Shown one piece after another: positions 1-5,479 of a stretch of 5,479 bases of DNA (positions within the stretch are counted from its first letter, which is position 1; each line of letters starts with the position of its first letter). Position numbers and translations under genes: made by a program. Below the pieces are notes generated by a model. It did no database searches. It saw only the letters and a list, made by a program, of their open reading frames with translations, and had not been told where the DNA came from. The DNA comes from Flavihumibacter sp. (lineage in GTDB: Bacteria > Bacteroidota > Bacteroidia > Chitinophagales > Chitinophagaceae), in assembly GCA_025455285.1 (NCBI GenBank), contig JALOMU010000152.1, forward strand, positions 1 through 5,479, in the 5' to 3' direction.

Positions 1-29
1 CCCAGCAGATGTTTTGTACTTAGTTGCAT
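1..29 (-). CDS. pyrB: Aspartate carbamoyltransferase, N-terminal start only (partial)
   Basis: Reading the minus strand from 29, an ATG opens a frame that runs off the left edge after nine full codons, giving MQLSTKHLL, with a tenth codon beginning GG (probably Gly). This resembles the N-terminus I associate with Bacteroidota aspartate carbamoyltransferases, which start with a similar QLST-HLLG stretch. The enzyme joins carbamoyl phosphate and aspartate in the first committed step of pyrimidine synthesis. The start lies 19 bases after the pyrR stop on the same strand, a classical pyrR-pyrB arrangement. A TAACTTTG box sits just upstream, so the gene may also have its own promoter. Only ten residues are visible, so the identity rests on a short match plus the neighbour and could be wrong. 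Confidence 0.62.
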
Positions 30-36
30 TAGGGTG

Positions 37-44
37 CAAAGTTA
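37..44 (-). promoter_or_regulatory. Bacteroidota -7 promoter box (TAACTTTG) before pyrB
   Basis: The minus strand reads TAACTTTG, an exact match to the Bacteroidota -7 consensus TAnnTTTG. It lies in the 19-base gap between the pyrR stop and the pyrB ATG, with 7 bases between the box and the ATG. I see no clear TTTG-type -33 element about 19-21 bases upstream, where the sequence encodes the end of pyrR. If active, it would give a near-leaderless pyrB transcript independent of pyrR. Confidence 0.45.
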
Positions 45-48
45 ATTG

Positions 49-570
49 TTAGAGTAATACCACTTCATCCTTTCCTTCATTTTCCTTCCAGCCAACTTTG
101 ACTCTTTCGGTAATAATGGAGTCTATGGATTTGCCTACATAATCGGGCTGGATGGGCAGCTCGCGACTAAACCTCCGATCGATCAGAACGCAGAGTTCCA
201 CTTTGGCAGGGCGACCGAAATCCAGGAGTGCATCCAGGGCAGCACGGATCGTACGACCAGTATACAATACATCATCCACCAGGATCACCTGTTTATCTTC
301 AATGGAAAAAGGAATATCTGTTTCATTGGCGAGGCGCAACTCATTGCGAACATCATCCCGGTAAAAGGTTATATCCAGAATACCATACGCAACAGAAGAA
401 GCCGGTGATATCAACCTGATTTCACGAATGATCCTGTCGCTCAACCATTTGCCTCTGGGTTGGATCCCGATGATACAGGCTTTGCCCAAGTCCGGACAGT
501 TCTCCAAAATCTGATGACTCAGTCTTTTTACTGTTAAATGGATCTGCTCTTCACTGAGTATGGTTTTCAC
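49..570 (-). CDS. pyrR: PyrR-type bifunctional pyrimidine regulator / uracil phosphoribosyltransferase
   Basis: This 173-residue protein is a type I phosphoribosyltransferase. The PRPP-binding loop is clear at residues 95-108 (VILVDDVLYTGRTI, with the acidic pair Asp99-Asp100). The GIQPRG loop (35-40), LDITFYRDD (65-73) and DRRFSRELPIQPDYVGK (131-147) are PyrR hallmarks, and the length is close to that of Bacillus PyrR. In Firmicutes PyrR binds pyr mRNA to cause attenuation when UMP is abundant and has weak uracil phosphoribosyltransferase activity. Whether the RNA-binding role exists here is not shown: I see no PyrR-type RNA stem upstream. The start is GTG at 570. An in-frame TAG at 586-588 blocks extension, there is no ATG near the N-terminus, and the protein begins where family members do. 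The downstream pyrB start supports a pyr operon. There is no Shine-Dalgarno site. Confidence 0.93.
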   Translation of the reverse strand: MKTILSEEQIHLTVKRLSHQILENCPDLGKACIIGIQPRGKWLSDRIIREIRLISPASSVAYGILDITFYRDDVRNELRLANETDIPFSIEDKQVILVDDVLYTGRTIRAALDALLDFGRPAKVELCVLIDRRFSRELPIQPDYVGKSIDSIITERVKVGWKENEGKDEVVLL

Positions 571-609
571 TCGCTCAATTTTATGCTAAAATAAGGCTTC
601 AACCCCGTT

Positions 610-641
610 AAAAAAAACCGGCTGCCTGTAACAGCAGCCGG
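610..641 (-). terminator. Intrinsic terminator after pruA
   Basis: On the minus strand an 8-base-pair GC-rich stem (634-641 with 618-625, CCGGCTGC/GCAGCCGG) with an 8-base loop is followed directly by eight T (617-610). It begins 21 bases after the pruA stop and ends 39 bases before the pyrR start. The simplest reading is termination of the prfB-pruA transcript. Because it lies in the leader direction of pyrR, partial read-through could also affect pyrR. Confidence 0.88.
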
Positions 642-662
642 ATCAATTTAATATCAATAAAC

Positions 663-2294
663 TCAACTTTCCTGTAAAAAAGGATATCGATAATCTGTAG
701 GCGGATTAAACGTTTCCTTGATAGTTCTTGCACTTAACCAACGATAGAGGTTCAGCATGGAACCGGCTTTATCATTGGTTCCGCTTGCCCGGGCACCACC
801 AAAGGGTTGTTGCCCAACAACCGCACCAGTTGGTTTATCATTGATGTAAAAATTACCTGCAGCATTTCTCAACCGGTTCACTGCCAATTCAACCGCAGCT
901 CTGTCCTGCGCAATAATAGAACCGGTTAATGCATATTCTGATGTTGTATCAACCAGGGTCAACGCCTTCTCAAATTGGTCTGCATCATAGGTATAAATTG
1001 TAAGTACCGGTCCAAACAGTTCCTCACACATGGTAACATATTTCGGATCGCGTACTTCAATAACGGTTGGCTCAATAAAAAATCCTTTACGTTTGTCGCA
1101 GTTGCCACCCACCAGGATTTTTGCTTTCCGGTCTTTCTTCGCGTTATCAATATATTTTTTCAGCTTATCATAGCTCTTCTCGTCGATTACTGCATTGATG
1201 AAATTGCTGAAATCTTCCACGCCACCCATTTTCATGCTTTCTATCTGCGCAATTAGTTTACGCTTTACTGCATCTGCAATATTGGATGGCAGGTACGCCC
1301 TTGAAGCTGCAGAACATTTTTGTCCCTGGAATTCAAAAGCCCCTCTTGCCAGGGCAGTTGCCACCACATCGGGATCCGCAGAACGATGCGCCAGTACAAA
1401 ATCTTTGCCGCCAGTTTCACCAACGATACGCGGATAGGTTCTATACTTATTGATATTGGCTCCAACCGTTGTCCAGATCTGATTAAAAACACCGGTTGAT
1501 CCGGTGAAATGTACACCTGCAAAATCGCGGTGTTGGAAACATGCTTCTCCGAGTGTTGGTCCATCTACATAAATCAGATTGATAACTCCATCAGGCAAAC
1601 CGGCTTCCATCAGAATTTTCATGAACATCTGAGCAGAATACACCTGTGTGTTGGCAGGTTTCCATACCACGGTATTTCCGCACATCGCAGCAGATGTTGG
1701 CAGGTTACCACCAATAGCTGTAAAGTTAAATGGAGTAATCGCCAGAACAAATCCTTCCAGAGGGCGCCATTCCAAACGGTTATGGGTACCCGGAGAACTG
1801 ATAGGCTGTTGCTTGTATATCTCACTCAAAAAATGAACATTGAAGCGCAGGAAATCGATGATCTCGCAGGCACTGTCAATCTCCGCCTGGTAAATATTTT
1901 TACTTTGTCCCAGCATGGTAGTACCATTCAGGTAGGGACGGTATTTGGTAGCAATCAAATCGGCCGCTTTCAAAAAGATAGCAGCACGGTTTTCCCAACT
2001 CATCGCTTCCCAGGAAGCTTTCGCTTTGAGTGCGGCATCAATGGCCTGCTGCACATGCTTTTTATCTCCCTGGTGGAAATAGCCAAGCACATGAGCTCTT
2101 TCATGAGGAGGATGGATCGCCACCTTGTTACCGGTACGAACCGCTCTTCCGCCAATATACATGGGAATATCTGCTTCTTTTTTCTTGAGCTCCTCCAGCA
2201 CTTTTTTCTGGCGAAGCTTTTCCTGTGAACCGGGCGCATAATTTAATACGGGCTCGTTCACAGGTAATGGATAAGAGAAAGTTCCAATACTCAT
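663..2294 (-). CDS. pruA: L-glutamate gamma-semialdehyde (1-pyrroline-5-carboxylate) dehydrogenase
   Basis: This 543-residue cytosolic aldehyde dehydrogenase is of the ALDH4 type, which oxidises glutamate semialdehyde (from proline or ornithine) to glutamate with NAD+. The length matches monofunctional ALDH4 enzymes (human ALDH4A1 is 563). Visible landmarks are TPFNF at 187-191 with the oxyanion Asn190, WKPA with Lys212 in the cofactor site, FTGST at 263-267, the general base Glu293 in VGETGGKD, the nucleophile Cys327 in GQKCSAASR, EELFGPV at 424-430, and PFGGARASGTNDKAG at 497-511. There is no fused proline dehydrogenase domain, so this is not PutA; a separate PutB/ProDH would have to lie elsewhere. 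The ATG is 16 bases after the prfB stop, with no Shine-Dalgarno site and no room for a promoter except inside prfB, so co-transcription with prfB is likely. The stop is TGA. In Bacteroidota annotations the name may be pruA or rocA. Confidence 0.95.
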   Translation of the reverse strand: MSIGTFSYPLPVNEPVLNYAPGSQEKLRQKKVLEELKKKEADIPMYIGGRAVRTGNKVAIHPPHERAHVLGYFHQGDKKHVQQAIDAALKAKASWEAMSWENRAAIFLKAADLIATKYRPYLNGTTMLGQSKNIYQAEIDSACEIIDFLRFNVHFLSEIYKQQPISSPGTHNRLEWRPLEGFVLAITPFNFTAIGGNLPTSAAMCGNTVVWKPANTQVYSAQMFMKILMEAGLPDGVINLIYVDGPTLGEACFQHRDFAGVHFTGSTGVFNQIWTTVGANINKYRTYPRIVGETGGKDFVLAHRSADPDVVATALARGAFEFQGQKCSAASRAYLPSNIADAVKRKLIAQIESMKMGGVEDFSNFINAVIDEKSYDKLKKYIDNAKKDRKAKILVGGNCDKRKGFFIEPTVIEVRDPKYVTMCEELFGPVLTIYTYDADQFEKALTLVDTTSEYALTGSIIAQDRAAVELAVNRLRNAAGNFYINDKPTGAVVGQQPFGGARASGTNDKAGSMLNLYRWLSARTIKETFNPPTDYRYPFLQES

Positions 2295-2310
2295 AGTATG
2301 TGTTTTTGTG

Positions 2311-3409
2311 TTAGCTGGCAGGTTCTTCTTCTTTCTGACTCATCAGGTAAGCCTTAATGAATCCATCCAGTTCTCCGTCCATTACTGGCTGCACATTTCC
2401 GACTTCATAATCTGTCCGGTGATCTTTAATCATTTTATACGGATGGAATACATAACTCCTGATCTGGCTGCCCCATTCAATTTTTTTCTTGCTGGCATTA
2501 GTAGAATTTTTGGCTTCTTCTCTCCTTCTCAATTCTTCTTCATACAAACGGCTTTTCAGCATCTGCATGGCTTTCTCCCGGTTGCCCAACTGGGTTCTTT
2601 CCGTTTGACAGATTACTACAATACCAGTTGGGATGTGTGTCAGCATTACTTTAGTTTCCACCTTGTTTACATTCTGTCCACCGGCACCACCGCTTCGGGC
2701 AGTTTCCATTTTCACTTCGCTATCCTTCACCTCAATTTCTATGGTATCATCTACCAGCGGGTAAACAAAAACGGAAGCAAAAGAAGTATGGCGGCGCGCG
2801 TTGGAATCAAAAGGCGATATTCGAACCAGGCGATGAACGCCGCTTTCTCCTTTGAGAAAACCATATGCGAATGGTCCGTCAAACTGGAAAGTGGCACTTT
2901 TAATGCCGGCACCGTCTCCATCCTGCCAGTCTAGCTCGGTTACTGCCCAACCCTGCTTTTCACCATACATCCTGTACATGCGGGAAAGGATCTGTGCCCA
3001 GTCCTGGCTTTCAGTTCCACCGGCTCCACTGTTGATCTGAACCACAGCCGGCAGTTCGTCCTCGGGCTGATTTAGCGTACTCTTAAATTCTGCCTCTTCA
3101 ATGTTTTCAAGTGCTTTGTCGTAGGTTTCCCGTGCTTCTTCTTCTGAAGCCTCACCAGCTTTCCAGAATTCGAACAAAACGGCAAAATCTTCTACTGCTG
3201 TTTCAACAGAATGAAACAGTTCGAGCCAGTATTCGTGAACTTTGATTTCTTTTAAAATGGCAGTGGCCCGCTGGTTATCATCCCAAAAACCAGGAGCCAG
3301 GGTCAGTTGTTTATCCTGCTGGATCTTTGCTTCGCGGTTAGCGACGTCAAAGAAACCTCCTTAGAACAGTAACCCGTTCCCGTAATGATTTCAATTGTTC
3401 CTGTGTCAT
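2311..3409 (-). CDS. prfB: Peptide chain release factor 2, expressed by programmed +1 frameshift
   Basis: RF2 reads UGA and UAA in the ribosomal A site and triggers peptide release. Translation starts at ATG 3409 and gives [20 protein letters not shown] before an in-frame TGA at 3349-3347. Skipping one base (T3349) continues with [15 protein letters not shown] and runs to TAA at 2311, giving 20 + 345 = 365 residues, the same length as E. coli RF2. In full-length numbering the UGA-reading motif SPF is at 198-200, the catalytic GGQ at 243-245, and [10 protein letters not shown] at 128-137. The residue matching E. coli position 246 is Ser, not the Thr of K-12. An open frame taken only from TTG 3177 would lose the N-terminal 77 residues and is not the true start. 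pruA follows after 16 bases, and the YqaE/Pmp3 gene diverges upstream. Synthesis is expected to be autoregulated through the UGA codon. There is no Shine-Dalgarno site at the start. Confidence 0.97.
3346..3361 (-). promoter_or_regulatory. prfB +1 programmed ribosomal frameshift site
   Basis: The minus strand reads AGG AGG TTT CTT TGA C. The parts are an internal Shine-Dalgarno-like AGGAGG (3361-3356), three bases of spacing, the slippery Leu codon CTT (3352-3350), stop TGA (3349-3347) and a 3' C (3346) that weakens termination. The spacing matches the E. coli site, AGG GGG TAT CTT TGA C. By established RF2 biology, low RF2 lets the ribosome pause at UGA, slip from CUU to UUU and resume in the +1 frame. 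The downstream frame is confirmed in phase: 3348 to 3177 is 57 whole codons. Confidence 0.97.
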
Positions 3410-3415
3410 AGCGCG

Positions 3416-3423
3416 CAAAGATA
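3416..3423 (-). promoter_or_regulatory. Bacteroidota -7 promoter box (TATCTTTG) before prfB
   Basis: The minus strand reads TATCTTTG, an exact match to TAnnTTTG, with only 6 bases between it and the prfB ATG at 3409. Transcription from it would start at or next to the ATG. No convincing -33 TTTG is visible at the usual spacing. It sits in the short divergent region shared with the YqaE/Pmp3-like gene. Confidence 0.5.
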
Positions 3424-3469
3424 AGAGTATATGCTAAAAGTCCTATTTTCATACCATCAATTCTGTTTT

Positions 3470-3925
3470 ATGTATTGGAAATCAGCTGTTTTCATGCTTT
3501 TAATCAGCATGACACCTCTATTCGTACAACCCCTTTCTGCAGCCCATCCCTCCTTTTCGGAAGCTAATGAGATGGCCGCTACCTCTTTAGCCCCTGATCT
3601 AAAAAAGGAACTGGAGGCGTTCAGATCGCTTGACCGTAAAGAACGCAAAGCACGCTTTAAAGCAGCCAAATCGGTTTTTCGTAACTATAAGAAAGACCTC
3701 CGGCGTGGCATGGTAGATGAGGCCGATGCCAGCCAGGTTTTGCTGATTATTCTTGGAATCCTGGTTCCACCACTTGCGATATACCTGAAGGAAAGAATGT
3801 TGGGCTGGCCTTTCTGGGCAAGTATTGCCTTATTGGCAACCGGACTGATCGTGTTTTCCGCCCTGCCTTTCTTTTGGCTGCTTGCAGCTGGACTGGCCCT
3901 CCTCGTTGTCTTTGAGGTAATTTAA
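3470..3925 (+). CDS. YqaE/Pmp3-like membrane protein with signal peptide
   Basis: From ATG 3470 the product has 151 residues. Residues 1-24 look like a signal peptide: MYWK, a hydrophobic core, then PLSA-A as a likely cleavage region. Next is a polar, strongly basic stretch (about 42-80, FRSLDRKERKARFKAAK), which may be helical. The C-terminus (89-151) is hydrophobic, with ILGILVPPLAIYLKERM (95-110) matching the VPPLAvxLK signature of YqaE/Pmp3 (UPF0057), and a second and perhaps third membrane segment at 114-149. Yeast Pmp3 relatives affect membrane potential and salt tolerance; no role is proven in Bacteroidota, where such signal-plus-basic-linker forms occur. The second helix region lacks the usual LPGxIxAL ending, so the family call is for a divergent member. 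An in-frame ATG at 3431 would add 13 residues, but that start lies 21 bases from the prfB ATG and makes a poorer leader. There is no Shine-Dalgarno site at either. Confidence 0.75.
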   Translation: MYWKSAVFMLLISMTPLFVQPLSAAHPSFSEANEMAATSLAPDLKKELEAFRSLDRKERKARFKAAKSVFRNYKKDLRRGMVDEADASQVLLIILGILVPPLAIYLKERMLGWPFWASIALLATGLIVFSALPFFWLLAAGLALLVVFEVI

Positions 3926-3990
3926 CGTTTTATCCATACCCTGACAGCACTTGTGGTTGTAACTTGCAGGTGCAATTGTGTTGAACTAAA

Positions 3991-4683
3991 ATGTCGCATT
4001 TGAAACTTTTTACAACGTTTTCCTTACTGTCTTGCTACCTACTGCTAAGCAGCAGTTGTGCGCAGAAAGAAAACCCGAACAGATCTATGAGCAACGATGT
4101 TGTGTATGCCGGTTACCAGCAGGTAACAGACACCGCTACCCTTGGTGCCGGTTGTTTCTGGTGTGTGGAAGCAGTATTCCAGCAATTACAGGGAGTACTC
4201 AAAGTATCTTCCGGGTACTCCGGTGGACATGTAGCCAACCCTACTTATGAGCAGGTTTCAGAAAAGAATACCGGCCATGCAGAAGTAATCCAGGTGGTAT
4301 TTGACCCCTCCATGATCAGTTTTGATGAATTGCTGGAAGTATTTTGGCAAACTCATGACCCTACTACACCAAACAAGCAGGGGAATGATGTAGGACCGCA
4401 GTATCGGAGTGCCATTTTCTACCACAACGATGAGCAGAAAAAGAAAGCGATTTATTACAAAGAGCAACTGGAAAAAAGTGGTGCCTGGGATAAGCCTATT
4501 GTAACCGAAATAACTTCATTCAAAGCCTTCTACGTAGCTGAAGACTATCACCAGAATTATTACCTCAACAACGGATCACAACCCTATTGTTACTTTGTAA
4601 TACGCCCCAAACTGGAGAAATTTGAAAAAGTGTTCAAGGATAAATTAAAACGTAACACGCAGGTGCAAACGAAGAATAGATAA
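3991..4683 (+). CDS. msrA: Peptide-methionine (S)-S-oxide reductase, lipoprotein-type leader
   Basis: This 230-residue protein reduces methionine-S-sulfoxide in oxidised proteins. The catalytic motif GCFWCVE carries the nucleophile Cys55. It is followed by GYSGGH (75-80), [12 protein letters not shown] (95-106), and [20 protein letters not shown] (121-140), which includes the usual substrate-pocket residues. Cys200 in [12 protein letters not shown] is the likely resolving cysteine. The N-terminus is extended: SHLK, a hydrophobic segment (6-20) and SSSC with Cys23, consistent with a type II (lipoprotein) signal peptide, although Ser at -3 is not ideal. That would place the enzyme in the envelope, probably the periplasm or outer membrane. 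An internal Met33 would give a cytosolic form of about 198 residues. There is no MsrB fusion. The gene lies 65 bases after the YqaE/Pmp3-like gene on the same strand, so co-transcription is possible, and it ends at a strong terminator. Confidence 0.95.
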   Translation: MSHLKLFTTFSLLSCYLLLSSSCAQKENPNRSMSNDVVYAGYQQVTDTATLGAGCFWCVEAVFQQLQGVLKVSSGYSGGHVANPTYEQVSEKNTGHAEVIQVVFDPSMISFDELLEVFWQTHDPTTPNKQGNDVGPQYRSAIFYHNDEQKKKAIYYKEQLEKSGAWDKPIVTEITSFKAFYVAEDYHQNYYLNNGSQPYCYFVIRPKLEKFEKVFKDKLKRNTQVQTKNR

Positions 4684-4684
4684 G

Positions 4685-4749
4685 TTTATCATTCAATAAA
4701 AAATGCCGGGTCTTCAAAAGAGACCCGGCATTTTTTATTGAATGATAAA
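4685..4749. terminator. Bidirectional intrinsic terminator, 29-base perfect inverted repeat
   Basis: Arms 4685-4713 and 4721-4749 are exact reverse complements over 29 bases around a 7-base loop (TCAAAAG). The core is a GC-rich stem, ATGCCGGGTCT/AGACCCGGCAT, flanked by A6 on one side and T6 on the other, so a U-tract follows the hairpin on either strand. It starts one base after the msrA stop and ends four bases before the stop of the convergent desaturase gene, so it can terminate both. The perfect pairing beyond the T-tracts, through TTTATCATTCAAT/ATTGAATGATAAA, is longer than termination needs. Confidence 0.93.
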
Positions 4750-4753
4750 TGTA

Positions 4754-5479
4754 TTAATGATGATGGTGGGGATGACCAGGTTCAATTACAGCAGATTTCA
4801 ATTTAATGATACCAATAAAGTTCATAAACCGCATCACGTAGAAAGTAGGATCGAGTTCAAACCATTTGCGGGCAAAATTGGGGTTCTCTCCATCCTTATG
4901 GTGATTGTTCTGAAACAGTTCTCCCAGTAAAAAGATACCCCAGGGTTCTGAATTTTTTGAATGATCACCATTTTTATAATTCGCATAACCATACTTGTGA
5001 CCGCACCAATTTACGATAGCGCCTTGTACAGGCCCCATCAGGTAATGGATAGGCAACAACAGGAACCACCAATAGCTGGGTGCGAAATACACATAGATCA
5101 ATGTGTACGCTACTCCAAAGCTTAAACGGGTTAGCCAATGATCCGCAAAACGATCCAGCTTTTCCCAAACCGGCAGATAGGAACTGGTAAACTCTGCATC
5201 CGGCATATTGGTACGAGTTACAAAACTGTTGTATATATTCCGGGTATGCATCATCATGCCCCAAACATCTTTAAAGAAGTGCGGACTGTGCGGATCTTTT
5301 TCCGTATCACTGTAAGCATGATGCATGCGATGCATTACTCCATAAGCACGTGGAACCAGGTAGGAAGATCCCTGGGTAAACCAGGTCATCAGGTAAAACA
5401 TACGCTCCCAACCTTTACTGGTAGTATACATCTGATGGGAAGCGAACCGATGCAGGAAGAATGTGTGAAAGAACAGGGA
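4754..5479 (-). CDS. Fatty-acid (acyl-CoA type) desaturase, N-terminus beyond the window
   Basis: This membrane di-iron desaturase introduces a double bond into fatty acyl chains. The frame is open to the right edge; 241 residues are visible and the N-terminal part is missing, so the Met at 5431 is internal. Histidine boxes in visible numbering are HTFFLH at 5-10 (HxxxxH), HRMHH at 50-54 (HxxHH, followed by AYSDTEKDPHSP), and QNNHH at 190-194, where the usual first His is Gln. The GHKYGYANY segment near 160-168 is the extra conserved His region of stearoyl-CoA-desaturase-like enzymes. Hydrophobic stretches around 117-148 fit membrane helices. The protein ends in EPGHPHHHH, a natural tetra-His tail. 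It converges on msrA with the shared terminator between them. The regiochemistry (Delta-9 or other) and the carrier (CoA, ACP or lipid) cannot be told from the sequence. Confidence 0.92.
   Translation of the reverse strand, partial: SLFFHTFFLHRFASHQMYTTSKGWERMFYLMTWFTQGSSYLVPRAYGVMHRMHHAYSDTEKDPHSPHFFKDVWGMMMHTRNIYNSFVTRTNMPDAEFTSSYLPVWEKLDRFADHWLTRLSFGVAYTLIYVYFAPSYWWFLLLPIHYLMGPVQGAIVNWCGHKYGYANYKNGDHSKNSEPWGIFLLGELFQNNHHKDGENPNFARKWFELDPTFYVMRFMNFIGIIKLKSAVIEPGHPHHHH

Noticed and set aside
571..720. PyrR-binding RNA attenuator (Bacillus-type) in the pyrR leader
   Set aside because: I looked for the UCCAGAGAGG-like stem-loop and for an antiterminator able to pair with the 610-641 hairpin, and saw neither.
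1509..2228. 239-codon open frame on the plus strand opposite pruA
   Set aside because: It is fully antisense to a well-conserved dehydrogenase, low in recognisable motifs and rich in Cys, His and Ser. It is a shadow of the pruA codon pattern.
2308..2934. 208-codon open frame on the plus strand opposite prfB
   Set aside because: It is antisense to the conserved RF2 catalytic region. Its hydrophobic look comes from the reverse complement of Glu/Lys-rich codons.
2311..3177. RF2 as a 288-residue protein starting at TTG 3177
   Set aside because: The same frame continues upstream as conserved RF2 sequence to the recoding site, and a 20-codon ATG leader is present. A TTG start here would cut off the N-terminal domain.
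3347..3349. In-frame TGA in prfB as a pseudogene or sequencing error
   Set aside because: The stop sits in the exact AGGAGG-TTT-CTT-TGA-C recoding context at codon 21, as in functional prfB genes, and both frames on either side are intact.
3431..3469. ATG 3431 as the start of the Pmp3-like gene
   Set aside because: It is possible, but it leaves only 21 bases to the divergent prfB ATG, abuts the prfB -7 box and gives a less typical leader. ATG 3470 gives a cleaner signal peptide. The matter is not settled.
3926..3990. A separate msrA promoter (TAACTTGC in the 65-base gap)
   Set aside because: It matches TAnnTTTG only in its first half and lacks the TTTG end and a -33 element, so it is too weak to list.
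4754..4765. His4 tail as a cloning-vector artefact
   Set aside because: The codons run straight on from native desaturase sequence into a native terminator shared with msrA, with no vector-like sequence nearby.

Overview
The window looks like ordinary chromosomal housekeeping DNA from a Bacteroidota bacterium, most likely of the Chitinophagaceae type. The family-level guess is inference. It rests on TAnnTTTG promoter boxes placed almost on the start codon at two genes, the lack of Shine-Dalgarno sites before all six visible starts, a secreted-type YqaE/Pmp3 protein, and the style of the desaturase and release factor. I see no mobile element, CRISPR array, tRNA or rRNA, and no gene-free stretch over 300 bases.

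Layout from left to right. Positions 1-29 (minus) hold the first nine codons of what reads as pyrB (aspartate carbamoyltransferase). It lies 19 bases downstream of pyrR (49-570, minus, GTG start), so this is the head of a pyrimidine cluster that runs off the left edge. A minus-strand intrinsic terminator (610-641) separates pyrR from pruA (663-2294, minus, 1-pyrroline-5-carboxylate dehydrogenase). pruA lies only 16 bases after prfB (2311-3409, minus, release factor 2), so the two are probably co-transcribed. prfB is not one open frame: 20 codons end at an in-frame TGA inside the classical AGGAGG-TTT-CTT-TGA-C site, and a programmed +1 shift gives a 365-residue RF2.

Divergent from prfB is a small signal-peptide-bearing YqaE/Pmp3-like membrane protein (3470-3925, plus), followed by msrA (3991-4683, plus), a methionine sulfoxide reductase with a lipoprotein-type leader. 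A fatty-acid desaturase (4754 to beyond 5479, minus) converges on msrA. The two share a bidirectional terminator built on a 29-base perfect inverted repeat (4685-4749).

The genes do not form one pathway: pyrimidine synthesis, proline catabolism, translation termination, envelope and oxidative repair, and lipid unsaturation simply adjoin. I found no convincing undescribed system. The most interesting element is the RF2 recoding site, because it depends on a Shine-Dalgarno-like contact in a genome that otherwise seems not to use such contacts.
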